Notes under the pieces: generated by a model
Databases searched by the model: none
What the model was told of the DNA's origin: nothing
Seen by the model: only the letters and a program-made list of their open reading frames with translations
Shown here: piece by piece, positions 9,089 through 16,770 of the stretch
How positions within the stretch are numbered: position 1 is the stretch's first letter
How the letters are laid out: each line of letters begins with the position of its first letter
From: a virus
Virus record (IMG/VR): IMGVR_UViG_3300034064_000113
Span: 1 to 25,118 of that record
Length of the DNA stretch: 25,118 bases
Strand: one strand, 5' to 3'
Made by a program: the position numbers and the translations under genes

Positions 9089-9838
9089 TTAGGAAGTTGG
9101 GAATGGGCCTGTTGGAGGCGTGAAATTGGTCTCTGGATATCGCCCCGCGCCCACCGTCATTCTGAACGGCCCCATGAAGCCCGTGGGGATGAAGCCTGAT
9201 GCTCGCTCTCCCATACAGCCAACCCCTAACTTGTAGGCAGAGTTGTTAGCGACACCGACGTTTCCAAGAACGCTCCCCACAATTACACCGTCCACTGCGA
9301 GATACGTGTTAATGCCCACGCGATAATAGGCAACGTGATACCAAGTTGCTGCCGCAGCGTTTCCTGAGGGCGCAATCGTTACAGGCACAGCGCCTACGCA
9401 TCTTTCCGCACGCCATCCATAACCAGTGCCCGTATACCCCAGATACATCCTAAAAGAAGTATCGATGTCCGCTTGGTCAAATGGTCCCTGCCCACAGAAG
9501 AAGCCCTGCAGATTCCCAAAACCAGCATCGGTTGGGCGATACCACGTCTCAATACAAAACTCACCAGACCCCAAAGCAAATCTAGAGGAGTCGTTAAATT
9601 GCACGCCAGAGTTATTTGAACCGTTTAGAGCGAATGTCGTGTTTCCAAATAATGTTTGAGATGAGGAAAGCGCAGAGGTTCCTACGCATACACCTGAGGT
9701 ATCGGCGTAGGAACTTTGATCAACAATGGTCTGTGAACCATTGGCCCCATTGAAGTTCAGAAGCAGCACCACCTGTCCAAAGTACGGGTCAGGCGCGGGA
9801 CCTGAAGCCCCGCGATACGGCACATAAATCGTACCCAT
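9089..9838 (-). CDS. LamG/concanavalin-like putative adhesin 2
   Basis: A 249-aa protein with a LamG jelly-roll pattern: VVLLLNFNGANGSQTIVDQS near residue 27, TTFALNGSNNSGVQF, FALGSGEFCIETWYRPTDAG around 86-105, GWRAERCV, ATWYHVAYYRVGINTYLAVDG in the middle, and GFMGPFRMTVGAGRYPETNF near the end. The last motif is a common closing strand of phage LamG proteins. It probably forms a sugar-binding tip or decoration. The gene is AT-richer than its neighbours: 25 of 60 bases are G or C in block 9541-9600, against 40 of 60 in block 8281-8340, consistent with separate acquisition. It shares WYRPT with the 281-aa protein. Its ATG overlaps the upstream TAA. Confidence 0.8.
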   Translation of the reverse strand: MGTIYVPYRGASGPAPDPYFGQVVLLLNFNGANGSQTIVDQSSYADTSGVCVGTSALSSSQTLFGNTTFALNGSNNSGVQFNDSSRFALGSGEFCIETWYRPTDAGFGNLQGFFCGQGPFDQADIDTSFRMYLGYTGTGYGWRAERCVGAVPVTIAPSGNAAAATWYHVAYYRVGINTYLAVDGVIVGSVLGNVGVANNSAYKLGVGCMGERASGFIPTGFMGPFRMTVGAGRYPETNFTPPTGPFPTS

Positions 9839-10758
9839 TAGGTGCGAGTCCCGTTGATCGTTACCTTCAGCCCTTTCGCGGTGCCATCCCCGACCTGATC
9901 GATGTCGATGGTGATCTCTGCATCTGAGGCCAGCGATGTGTCGCTCAGCACGGCTGCCGTAGCCGCCGTCGCACTGGTCTTCTCGGTGTTGTCGATGGTC
10001 AGCTTGGTGGACAGGATCGATGCGCCGCCTTCGTTGATATCGACCGTAAAGATCGCGCCGGCCGTCTGAGCCGTGGACAGGCTGGCCTTCACGCCGCTCA
10101 CGGTCATGGCGTAGGGCATGCGAAAGGTGACTTTCGCCGTACCAGTCGCGAGCGCAGTAGTCTCGTCGGAGCAGGCAATGATGATCGATTCTGCCAACTT
10201 GGTCTCAACCGTCTTGGTGCGGCCGGCAAGCTGGTTCAGAGCGCCGCCAGTGCTGCCCGGGTCGGCTGAGCCGTTCCAGTCCGTCAGGGTGCTTGGCGTG
10301 TACGTGACGTCATTTGCATCGACCGTTACAGAGGTCGTTTCAATGGTCTTTACGCGCAGGGCAAGCTGGTTGAACGCATCGTCTGCATCGCCCGGGTCGG
10401 CAGAGCCGGTCCAGTTTGCCAGCGTGCTGGGAGTGAACGTGACGTTGGCGGCGTCGATTGACGCGATGGCTGATGCCGACTGGTTGATCCAGTTCGTTCC
10501 GTTGAACGTCAGAACCTGATTGGCTGTGGGAGACGTCAGGACAACGTCGGTGTGCGAGTCCAGTACGTGGTTGCCGGTGGCAACCGTCAGCGCGTACTGC
10601 TGCGACCACAGCGCCCATTGCTTGCTGCTGTAGTCATCATCATCCACCGTCGTGGACGGGGTCGTGACTTGAATCGCCCAAGCGCGGGCAAGCGCGATGG
10701 CGTCATCGATCTCGTCTTTGGATGGCCCGTCGATGAAAAAACTGGGACCACTCACCAT
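9838..10758 (-). CDS. Fibre/tail protein D with duplicated motif
   Basis: A 306-aa protein. Residues 10-60 (KDEIDDAIALARAWAIQ, DDDDYSSKQWALWSQQYAL) match the short anchor region seen at the N-termini of many phage fibres, where a YSxKxWA motif follows an acidic loop. A duplicated unit occupies residues 103-140 and 148-185, with VTFTPSTLANWTGSADPG and VTYTPSTLTDWNGSADPG each followed by an LNQLA-x-R-x-KT helix. The C-terminal 110 residues form a beta domain (KVTFRMPYAMTVSGVKASLS, GAIFTVDINEGGASILSTKL). The adaptor overlaps its start by seven bases, and its TAA overlaps the next ATG (TAATG). Likely a fibre hub or attachment protein. Confidence 0.75.
   Translation of the reverse strand: MVSGPSFFIDGPSKDEIDDAIALARAWAIQVTTPSTTVDDDDYSSKQWALWSQQYALTVATGNHVLDSHTDVVLTSPTANQVLTFNGTNWINQSASAIASIDAANVTFTPSTLANWTGSADPGDADDAFNQLALRVKTIETTSVTVDANDVTYTPSTLTDWNGSADPGSTGGALNQLAGRTKTVETKLAESIIIACSDETTALATGTAKVTFRMPYAMTVSGVKASLSTAQTAGAIFTVDINEGGASILSTKLTIDNTEKTSATAATAAVLSDTSLASDAEITIDIDQVGDGTAKGLKVTINGTRT
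10204..10452 (-). repeat. Internal duplication in protein D
   Basis: Two units, 10452-10339 and 10317-10204, encode the VTxTPSTLxxWxGSADPG...NQLA motif. The DNA differs at synonymous and some non-synonymous sites, so the duplication is old. Confidence 0.75.
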
Positions 10759-11390
10759 CCACCCCCTATCTGCGTAACAACTACCGTCGAGCCGGCAGCT
10801 TCGTTGTCGTAGGCCTGCGCGTTCATGGACTGAATCTCGGCCTCAAAGCGCTGATCCCACATCTGAGTCTCCTCCGGGTCGCGGGTGTAGCGAGCGCCCT
10901 CTGACAAAGCGCCGTACAGGTACGCGAACGGGGCGATCTGCAGCATGCGCGTCCACGTTGTCAGGGCGCTCAGAGGCCCCTGCGATTCGTAGTACACCAC
11001 GCGCACATCGTCGTTGACGTCAGCCTGCGGGTAGAACACCAACTGGTCGTTTACACGCGCAAAATACTGCGGCGTGCCCACGTCAGGCGTGTCGTACATC
11101 ATCTCGGAGATGCGCTGATCACTGATCCGCTCAAGCGGTTTTGCGCCGTAATAGACCAGCTTGGCTTCCAGATAATCAGACGGAATCTGGACGGCGATGG
11201 TGTTGTCGTAGGCCGACGCCAACCACAAGCCAACCTTCTCATTCCCCGGGCAGCGCAAGTGCCGGAACAGTCGAAGCTCGGCCTGCTGAATGAACAACGG
11301 CACAGCATCGATGTAGGCCGCGTCATTGCGGTTTGCCCAGTCGGGAATGGCCGCCAACAAAGTGGCGTAGTTAGTGATCGGAGACGGCAT
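10752..11390 (-). CDS. Head-tail adaptor (SU10 adaptor-like)
   Basis: Probably a ring below the portal that receives the tail. The N-terminus has the pattern common to this family of adaptors: ITNYATLLAAIPDWANRNDA, then VPLFIQQAELRLFRHLR (a conserved Ile-x-x-x-Glu-x-x-x-x-Arg helix), followed by IPSDYLEAKLVYYGAKPLER, DTPDVGTPQYFARVNDQLVF and a C-terminal helical part with PFAYLYGALSEGARYTRDPE. Length of 212 aa fits. The ATG has AGGA upstream and lies within the end of the 133-aa gene; the stop overlaps the next start by seven bases. This adaptor next to a nozzle-like gene supports a podovirus tail. Confidence 0.82.
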   Translation of the reverse strand: MPSPITNYATLLAAIPDWANRNDAAYIDAVPLFIQQAELRLFRHLRCPGNEKVGLWLASAYDNTIAVQIPSDYLEAKLVYYGAKPLERISDQRISEMMYDTPDVGTPQYFARVNDQLVFYPQADVNDDVRVVYYESQGPLSALTTWTRMLQIAPFAYLYGALSEGARYTRDPEETQMWDQRFEAEIQSMNAQAYDNEAAGSTVVVTQIGGGW

Positions 11391-11772
11391 CTTGAGTCCT
11401 CACGCGGTAGGTCTGCGGGACCACGATGGAGGGCCGCGCTGACGCGCCCTGCGTGGGCATCATCTTGGAGAACTCGCTTTTGTACCAGCGCAGGAACTGG
11501 TCTTTGATGCCGCCTTCATTGCGCGCCCACTGGTCGAACGTGCAGCCCGTGCGGCGGCACCAGTCGATGACGGTGGCAATCGCCACAGAGCCCGCGTACT
11601 GCCAGCCGTTGGGGTTGCCAATGGCCGGCGCACTGTTGACGATGTCACTCGTCCTCTTGGCGTGCTCCAGTAGCGGCTTTGCGGCCTGATAGAAGCCACG
11701 GTAGTGCTTCCCGTCCTCCGACCCAAAATAGTGGGTCAGGTCGGACCCATGCTGGGCAACTATCCGTTTCAC
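11371..11772 (-). CDS. Hypothetical 133-aa head-region protein
   Basis: Not recognised. A GTG start overlaps the stop of the 47-aa gene (GTGA), and the 3' end overlaps the adaptor gene by 20 bases. The product looks soluble and largely helical: HYFGSEDGKHYRGFYQAAKP, LLEHAKRTSDIVNS, QYAGSVAIATVIDWCRRTGC, TFDQWARNEGGIKDQFLRWY and a flexible C-terminal tail. There is no signal peptide. Location between capsid and adaptor suggests a head-completion or assembly factor, but no family motif supports this. Confidence 0.78.
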   Translation of the reverse strand: MKRIVAQHGSDLTHYFGSEDGKHYRGFYQAAKPLLEHAKRTSDIVNSAPAIGNPNGWQYAGSVAIATVIDWCRRTGCTFDQWARNEGGIKDQFLRWYKSEFSKMMPTQGASARPSIVVPQTYRVRTQDAVSDH

Positions 11773-11912
11773 TTCTTCTTCCCCTTTCCTCCACGCATCT
11801 CTGCGCGCTCTTCACGGGCGTTCCCGGTGTACTTTCCACCCTTCATCTCCGCACGCTCTTCGCGAGCCCCGTGGCCAGTGCCAGCACCTGATTTCTTCGC
11901 GGGCTTCTTCAT
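11769..11912 (-). CDS. 47-aa lysine-rich protein with internal repeat
   Basis: A very small basic protein starting at an ATG preceded by AGGTGA and ending in a TGA that overlaps the next gene's GTG (GTGA). It opens MKKPAKKSGAGTGHG and contains two copies of AREERAEM[K/R]GGK, separated by YTGN, ending in GKGKKK. The signals on both sides and the coupled overlap make it a real gene. It lies just beyond the capsid terminator. Short Lys-rich proteins occur in other phage head modules, but I know of no proven function; capsid decoration or nucleic acid binding inside the head are guesses. Confidence 0.75.
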   Translation of the reverse strand: MKKPAKKSGAGTGHGAREERAEMKGGKYTGNAREERAEMRGGKGKKK

Positions 11913-11935
11913 GCGTCACCTGTTTCATGTGGAAC

Positions 11936-11972
11936 AAAAAAAAGGGGGCGGGCAGTCACCCGCCGGCCCCCT
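11936..11972 (-). terminator. Intrinsic terminator after the major capsid gene
   Basis: On the minus strand a GGCGGG/CCCGCC stem (plus strand 47-52 paired with 59-64 of the 11900 block) encloses a six-base loop, is extended by a G/C outer stem with a two-base bulge, and is followed by eight T residues. It begins about 14 bases past the capsid TAA. It should stop or attenuate leftward transcription before the adaptor, nozzle and ejection genes. Confidence 0.9.
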
Positions 11973-11985
11973 GTGCTGCACTTCC

Positions 11986-12897
11986 TTAGGTGAGGGAAGC
12001 AGCAATGTTGTCGATCATCGCGTGAGCTTTGCTGTTCAGCACAGCGTAGGTGGACTCGCGGAGAATCTGACGCTTGTCGCTGTCGCCAGCCTTCGCAATC
12101 TCCCAGTCCTGCGTCGGGCGCAGCACGGGCGTTGCGAGATAGTTGAAGTCGAGCAGCAGGTAGCAGTCATCGATGTTGCGGTCCAGAACCACGTCCAGTT
12201 GGCCGTAGTTGGAGACGTACAGGTCGATCACGTTCACGATGCTGGTGACGTTGCCAAACTGCCGCGTGCGGCCTGCGCTGTAGGCCATCGCGGAGATGTG
12301 CCGTGCGCGGGTGCCATCGGTGATCAGGTAGGCGGGGTTGCCGCCAGCGGCCCACGTTGCTTGGTGCGCGTCGAGCAGCATCTTCTCCAAGTTCACTACC
12401 GTCGTGACGGCGGCAGCGTCCTTCGATACGGATGCGTCCAACTGGCTGTGCAGCGACTTGAGTTGGCGAGCAACGCTGGCGGTGCCGGCGTTTCCGGTCT
12501 GACGGGTACCGCCGGGAGCGCCGACAATGGCAAGCTCTTCGTCGTTGGCAAGCTCTTTGTAGCGCTTCTCCAACTGATACGCCATTTCGCTGTCGCGGCC
12601 GTACTTGTCCACAGCCTCAAGCGTGCCGGTGACTTCCGCCACCTTCGTCATGATCTGGCACCAGTTCGACTTCTCGGTGACGGCGGTCGAAGTGTCAGCG
12701 CCAGCGGCAGCGCCTTCCACAACGCGGTTAGCGGCGGCGGCAGCGATAGCGTCCTCCGTCCACTGGTGCAGCTTGCCGGTGGCGCGCATGGTGCGCGACA
12801 TCGACGCCACGGGGTTGTCCACCGGGCTGATGTCGTAGATGACGTCTTGGACGTCTTCAGCTTGGCGAAGTTGGGTGTAGGTATCAAATCCAGCCAT
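11986..12897 (-). CDS. Major capsid protein (HK97 fold, DUF5309/SU10-type)
   Basis: Main shell protein of the icosahedral head. The 303-aa product carries the patterns I associate with the SU10 major head protein family: QDVIYDISPVDNPVASMSRT near the N-terminus, GKLHQWTEDAI, a TEKSNWCQIMTKVAEVTGT strand, YGRDSEMAYQLEKRYKELAND (spine helix) and a Gly-rich turn GAPGGTRQTG. Later parts contain MLLDAHQATWAAGGNPAYLI and INVIDLYVSNYGQLDVVLDR-like strands. The gene has AGGAG eight bases before the ATG, follows the scaffold and is closed by a strong terminator, as expected for the most highly made virion protein. Confidence 0.92.
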   Translation of the reverse strand: MAGFDTYTQLRQAEDVQDVIYDISPVDNPVASMSRTMRATGKLHQWTEDAIAAAAANRVVEGAAAGADTSTAVTEKSNWCQIMTKVAEVTGTLEAVDKYGRDSEMAYQLEKRYKELANDEELAIVGAPGGTRQTGNAGTASVARQLKSLHSQLDASVSKDAAAVTTVVNLEKMLLDAHQATWAAGGNPAYLITDGTRARHISAMAYSAGRTRQFGNVTSIVNVIDLYVSNYGQLDVVLDRNIDDCYLLLDFNYLATPVLRPTQDWEIAKAGDSDKRQILRESTYAVLNSKAHAMIDNIAASLT

Positions 12898-12908
12898 TGC
12901 TCAATCTC

Positions 12909-13871
12909 CTATCGGTTTTGGTTTCGCTCGGCGGCCAGCTTTTGCTGAAACATCTGCCGGGCAACATCACGGTTTCCCCTGTTCTCGGACAGCGCCTGCC
13001 GGGCATTTGCAAACTGGCCGCCTGCTGATCGCATCTGCGGTTTGTTTTGCGCTGCCGGGGCGCTCTTGGAAGCCTCTCGCTTGACGGACTTGACCGTGGT
13101 CGCCGCTCGTTCGGCGCGGTATGCCCTGTGCAGTGCGAGAACAAGCCTGTAATCGGTGTTTTTGTCGAACTCCTGCGGCTGGTAGCCCAGAGATTCGGCG
13201 TAACCGCGCAGCTCCAGATAGGTCTCGTTGGACCAGTTCGGGATTGAAGCCCTCAGGATGTCTTTGGAGAGTTCAGCTTCGCGCTGCCGGTTCTCCTCAA
13301 GAAGTCTTTCCTGTTCAGCCTCTGCTGCCGCAATGCTCTGCAAGAAGTTGTTTCTTGCCATCACCGTCTGCTCGTACTGAGCGCGAATCGTTTGATACTT
13401 CGCGGGGTCTTGCGTCTGAAGCTCGGCCCACGGGACGTTCTCAAACTGACGCACGGGAGCATCAATTACGCTGGCTACTTGGCGGGCGGTGTTCCGCACG
13501 ATCTCGGAGTCCTGTTCGATCTGCCTGCGCGTCTCAGCGATTTTCTGAGTCTTGCGGGTGTAGTCGGCAGTCAACTCTCGTTCACGATTGGAAAGGCGCT
13601 CGATTTCGGCTCGCAGCGTTGTGACTTCATCGCCTTCCGCCTCTTCGGGTTCTGGCGACGGCTCCTCTGCAACGGTCTGCCGGGCTTCGGCTTGGGCGTC
13701 CTCCTCTTGCTCAGGCTCAGAGGGAGAAGGTTGCCGGGTAGGCGCGGTAGGGGTTGTTCCTGCCTTCTCGGCTGCCAGCTTGGCCAGCATTCGGTCTCGG
13801 AACGACTCCCCGGTCGGTTCGGGGGCGGCTGCCTGAGGGGCAGTCCCCGATTGGGGTTGTGTCGTGATCAT
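12909..13871 (-). CDS. Capsid scaffolding protein
   Basis: Likely internal scaffold that guides coat assembly and leaves before or during packaging. It directly precedes the major capsid gene and has the usual composition. The N-terminus has ESFRDRMLAKLAAEKAG, then an acidic Pro/Glu region at about 45-80 (EPEQEEDAQAEARQ, EPSPEPEEAEGDE). Long coiled coils follow (about 85-135, TTLRAEIERLSNRERELT; and about 175-205, AAAEAEQERLLEENRQREAE). A basic C-terminus (about 260-320) ends in FQQKLAAERNQNR and could bind coat protein. The ATG has GGAG six bases upstream. There is no protease motif. No sequence signature proves the role, but order plus composition make it likely. Confidence 0.82.
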   Translation of the reverse strand: MITTQPQSGTAPQAAAPEPTGESFRDRMLAKLAAEKAGTTPTAPTRQPSPSEPEQEEDAQAEARQTVAEEPSPEPEEAEGDEVTTLRAEIERLSNRERELTADYTRKTQKIAETRRQIEQDSEIVRNTARQVASVIDAPVRQFENVPWAELQTQDPAKYQTIRAQYEQTVMARNNFLQSIAAAEAEQERLLEENRQREAELSKDILRASIPNWSNETYLELRGYAESLGYQPQEFDKNTDYRLVLALHRAYRAERAATTVKSVKREASKSAPAAQNKPQMRSAGGQFANARQALSENRGNRDVARQMFQQKLAAERNQNR

Positions 13872-13901
13872 ATTAAGCTCCGTTTACACAGTTTGCAACG
13901 C

Positions 13902-14264
13902 TTACTGGACAGGAGCAGAAAGGCTGCGAGTCCATGCCGCATCTGCGGAAAACTCGTCAGCCAATTCTTCTTCGGTCATGGCCCGGGCAGCGTTGATAAA
14001 ACCCGGGAATTCACTGAGAACATCGTTTAACGCTCTCATGCGGAAGTACATCGACTCCCGCAACTCCGTCTCATGCGGCTGGCTTGTCAGAATTTGATCC
14101 GACCATGACTCGATTGCGTCCCTCACCGCGACGTTGAATACGGGCGAGAGCAAGAGTCTGGAGGCTTGCTCCCCCAGCAACATCAATTCTTCCCGGTTCG
14201 GGGGCAAGCGCGGGGATTGCCGGGGCTTGCGCGGGGGCTTCTGAGTCGAGTCGCTGTCGTTCAA
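13902..14264 (-). CDS. Hypothetical 120-aa protein with TTG start
   Basis: Not recognised, but convincing as a gene. A TTG start follows AGGAG at 14273-14277 with eight bases between. After a basic, proline-rich lead (QKPPRKPRQSPRLPP) the product is well mixed and helical: EELMLLGEQASRLLLSPVFN, VAVRDAIESWSDQILTSQPH, RESMYFRMRALNDVLSEFPG, MTEEELADEF. An internal ATG at 14186 is an alternative start and would shorten the overlap with the 106-aa frame. It ends with TAA, 30 bases before the scaffold gene. Lying between portal and scaffold, it may be a head assembly factor. Confidence 0.75.
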   Translation of the reverse strand: MNDSDSTQKPPRKPRQSPRLPPNREELMLLGEQASRLLLSPVFNVAVRDAIESWSDQILTSQPHETELRESMYFRMRALNDVLSEFPGFINAARAMTEEELADEFSADAAWTRSLSAPVQ

Positions 14265-14391
14265 AGTCCTTTCTCCTGTTGCGAACGTAGTCGGGGTCTG
14301 AGTCGCGAATGCGCCTCAGGAATTGCTGGCGAATCTCGGGCGGGAAGTTGGCGACTTCCAGCGGGCTTGGTACGTTTCCCTTCTTCCTCAT
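14071..14391 (-). CDS. Hypothetical 106-aa protein, overlaps next gene out of frame
   Basis: Not recognised. The ATG overlaps the portal stop (ATGA) and has GGGAG five bases before it, so initiation is well supported. The first 45 residues are charged and plausible (PSPLEVANFPPEIRQQFLRR, then DPDYVRNRRKDFERQRL). From about residue 48 on, the sequence becomes Ala/Pro-rich and then Arg-rich (APAQAPAIPALAPEPG) and shares 194 bases with the next gene in another frame. Either both frames are used, or a real or assembly-derived frameshift separates two parts of one gene. It might act in capsid assembly given its place between portal and scaffold. The C-terminal half is uncertain. Confidence 0.55.
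   Translation of the reverse strand: MRKKGNVPSPLEVANFPPEIRQQFLRRIRDSDPDYVRNRRKDFERQRLDSEAPAQAPAIPALAPEPGRIDVAGGASLQTLALARIQRRGEGRNRVMVGSNSDKPAA
14273..14277 (-). promoter_or_regulatory. Ribosome binding site for the TTG start at 14264
   Basis: AGGAG on the minus strand eight bases before TTG. It lies within the coding part of the upstream 106-aa frame and is the main support for translation of the 120-aa frame from this point. Confidence 0.65.
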
Positions 14392-16487
14392 TGCGGCTCC
14401 CGCTTGATATCGAATTCACCGATCTTCACGGCCCGTTGCTGGTCGTTCTCAAGCGAAAGCTCAGCCACGTTTGTCAGGCGCTCCCACTCAAACTGCTTGT
14501 CCTGACGCATGTTGTCTGCCGCCTTATCCGCAGCCTCAAGCTGGAACCGGCGCTCGTCCAGTCGGGCCTTCTCCATCTTGGCCGCAGCGTCAGCTTCAGC
14601 CCACTGGGCCTCTTTCGCTTTCTTCTGCATTTCAAGCTGCATGGCCTGCATCTGCATCTGCATCATCATCTGCTGCTGCTGCGCCTGCTGCTGGGCCTGC
14701 TGCATGAATCGCGGGTCATCCGGGCGCATCAGGAAGCGCGTGCTGTCGGTGTGGCCCAACGCATCGAACACCTCATCAATCAGCGCGTGCTTCTGCGGAA
14801 GCTGGTAGAGCTGCGAGAGCTGCTGGTCTTGGGAGATGAGGCTGTGCAGCATCAGGAGGCTCTGCGCGGCCTGCTGGCCAGCCTGAGCGGTAAGGGCGAC
14901 CTTCACCTCACACTCCGACTCCCGCTCGCGCCACTGCTGCGGCTGCACGGGCACGGGGTAGCCGCTGATCTGCAGAACGTGCATGCGCTTGTCGTAGCGC
15001 TTGCCCAGCTTCACGATGTGCTTCACCAGCGGGATCAGCATGACCTCTGCGAAGTCCCGTGCGGCCTTCATCACGCGCCGGTTGCCGGCATTGGTGAGTC
15101 GGTCGATCATGTCGGCCGCGTTCTGGTAGCGGATCGCGTCGGTGTTCATGCCTTTGGCCAAGTCGGTGACGCCGGAGCGGCTCTCCGCGTCGGACTTGAG
15201 CATCTGCAGGACGGGCAGGATGAGCGGGGAAAGCTCGGGCGTTTCCAGTGGTTTAACCGCATCCTGACGGTTCGTCCAGACCACGCCGCCGATCTTGTTG
15301 TCCATCAGGTCGCGGGGGTTCTTCACGGCCCCGTACAGCGCTTGGTAGCGGCTGGTGTTACGCATCTGCTGGTTGTCGAGAATCAGGCGCTTCAGAATTG
15401 AGTTGACGCGCTGCGTGTGCGACAGGACGTCAGCATCTGACATGCCATTCTCGGCGTGAGCGATCTTGTACTCCGTCCACTCAAAAAACGGCATCTCGTT
15501 CACGATGCTGATCGCGGGCTCGCCGTTTGCCCACTTCAAAATCTGGCCGCCAGCCCAGTGAATCTCGTACAGGTCTATGCCGCTCACCGGCTCTCGCGGG
15601 TCAGCGTCCTCCGACACGGTGGCGGCGTCCAGCCACGCGAAGGTCTTGTAGATCGTCACCAGTTCCTGCTCGCGAGCGCGGTTGGTGCGGCGGAATTCAG
15701 TGCTGGACTGATCGTGCGCTTTGCGCGCCGCGTCTTCGGTGCTGGACTTAAAGCGGTAGTCCTGACGCAACTCGATCACTTGCGCGGGATCGTAGCCCGC
15801 CTCCACCAGTTGGCCACGGCTCATGTCCATGTCCAGCACGCAGTACATCGAGTCTTCGACGTAGCTGGCTTTCGGGTCGCGATAGAAGCGCTCTGGCTGG
15901 ATCAGGATAAGCTCGACGCCACTCCGGTCCACTGTGGCGGTGATCTGGCCCTGCACGGTGAGGCCCTGAGGCCCCTGCTGCGGCTCGACCTGAGAATCGT
16001 CCATCCCCAGCACGTTCTCGTACTGCACCGCGTTCTGGACCAGACTCATGGCAACCTCAGCGGGCGTGCCATCAAGCTCGACAGTCACCATTTCGGTGTC
16101 CTGCTTCCACTGGGCCATGATGACCATGCGCTTGGCTACGAAGGCGTCATGCCAGCCATCGCGGAAAAGTTGGAAGTGCTTGTTCCGGCGAAGCTGCGAC
16201 ATGGCGTAGGCCGTTTTGACTTCGGCCTCCTGCGGCGTGGTGTAGCCGTCAGCAACGAACTTCACTACCTGCCGGCCAGAGAAGAACGTCTCGGTGAAGA
16301 TCGCCTTCTTCGCCTCCACGCTGTCCAGAACGTCCGGCGAAATGTACCGGGATCGGCCCGGGCGCTCATTGCCCAGAGGTTGCAGCGTGTAGTTGCGATG
16401 ATTCTGCTCGCGTTGAATCCCGACCTCTTGACTGCTCTGCCGGGACTCCATTACCTGCGTTTCGAGAATCTTCACCAACCGCTTCAT
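14388..16487 (-). CDS. Portal protein (SU10/P22-type)
   Basis: Dodecameric ring at the capsid vertex through which DNA is packaged and ejected, and the site of head and tail attachment. Length of 699 aa matches large podovirus portals. Diagnostic patterns include SPDVLDSVEAKKAIFTETFF near residue 50, an Asp/Glu-rich central region, EIHWAGGQILKWANG, SDADVLSHTQRVNSILKRLI, LYGAVKNPRDLMDNKIGGVV and TDLAKGMNTDAI. Residues 594-634 form a Gln/Met-rich coiled coil (QQAQQQAQQQQMMMQMQ), a plausible barrel or tail-contacting helix, followed by a charged C-terminus. The start has GGAGG six bases upstream. SU10/phiEco32 resemblance is from memory; the portal call itself is strong. Confidence 0.9.
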   Translation of the reverse strand: MKRLVKILETQVMESRQSSQEVGIQREQNHRNYTLQPLGNERPGRSRYISPDVLDSVEAKKAIFTETFFSGRQVVKFVADGYTTPQEAEVKTAYAMSQLRRNKHFQLFRDGWHDAFVAKRMVIMAQWKQDTEMVTVELDGTPAEVAMSLVQNAVQYENVLGMDDSQVEPQQGPQGLTVQGQITATVDRSGVELILIQPERFYRDPKASYVEDSMYCVLDMDMSRGQLVEAGYDPAQVIELRQDYRFKSSTEDAARKAHDQSSTEFRRTNRAREQELVTIYKTFAWLDAATVSEDADPREPVSGIDLYEIHWAGGQILKWANGEPAISIVNEMPFFEWTEYKIAHAENGMSDADVLSHTQRVNSILKRLILDNQQMRNTSRYQALYGAVKNPRDLMDNKIGGVVWTNRQDAVKPLETPELSPLILPVLQMLKSDAESRSGVTDLAKGMNTDAIRYQNAADMIDRLTNAGNRRVMKAARDFAEVMLIPLVKHIVKLGKRYDKRMHVLQISGYPVPVQPQQWRERESECEVKVALTAQAGQQAAQSLLMLHSLISQDQQLSQLYQLPQKHALIDEVFDALGHTDSTRFLMRPDDPRFMQQAQQQAQQQQMMMQMQMQAMQLEMQKKAKEAQWAEADAAAKMEKARLDERRFQLEAADKAADNMRQDKQFEWERLTNVAELSLENDQQRAVKIGEFDIKREPQ

Positions 16488-16759
16488 CAGCTACCTCCAA
16501 ACAATGACCTGATCAGGCTGGTGTCGCCCGTCTTAAACAACGCCAGCATGGCGATCACAAACATCCCAAACCAGCGGAACAAGCGGAACCCCACAGTGGC
16601 ATCTCGCAAAGGTGAGGCGATCTCATCGATCTTCTCATCCAGCTTCTTGATAGCCTCTTTCTGATCCCTGACTTCCCACTCAAGAGCGCCCAGCTTGGCC
16701 TCCAGCGCGCCCCTTACGAAGTCGGTGGATCGCCTTTCCCCCCGGCGCTCCTCCACCAT
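16487..16759 (-). CDS. XhlA-like lysis-associated membrane protein (90 aa)
   Basis: The frame is open from 16918, but the part upstream of 16759 lies within the holin gene and reads as Arg-rich shadow. The ATG at 16759 has GAGGG upstream and gives a 90-aa protein. Residues 1-20 are charged; about 20-50 form a likely coiled coil (LEAKLGALEWEVRDQKEAI, KKLDEKIDEIA); about 62-78 form one membrane span (LFRWFGMFVIAMLALF). This coiled-coil plus C-terminal span layout is that of XhlA/hemolysin-like lysis accessories. It could alternatively be a pinholin or a scaffold for the holin. The stop overlaps the portal start (TGATG). No recognisable Rz/Rz1 spanins are present in the window. Confidence 0.75.
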   Translation of the reverse strand: MVEERRGERRSTDFVRGALEAKLGALEWEVRDQKEAIKKLDEKIDEIASPLRDATVGFRLFRWFGMFVIAMLALFKTGDTSLIRSLFGGS

Positions 16760-16770
16760 GTCATCGTCCC

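Noticed and set aside
11704-12948. Long plus-strand frame of 414 codons opposite the capsid gene
   Set aside because: It is antisense to a well-supported capsid gene, has Val/His/Arg-rich composition typical of the complement of GC-rich codons, and lacks recognisable motifs.
14166-16664. Plus-strand frames of 411 and 402 codons opposite the portal gene
   Set aside because: Leu/His/Arg-rich shadows of the portal reading frame; no domain pattern and no neighbouring genes in that direction.
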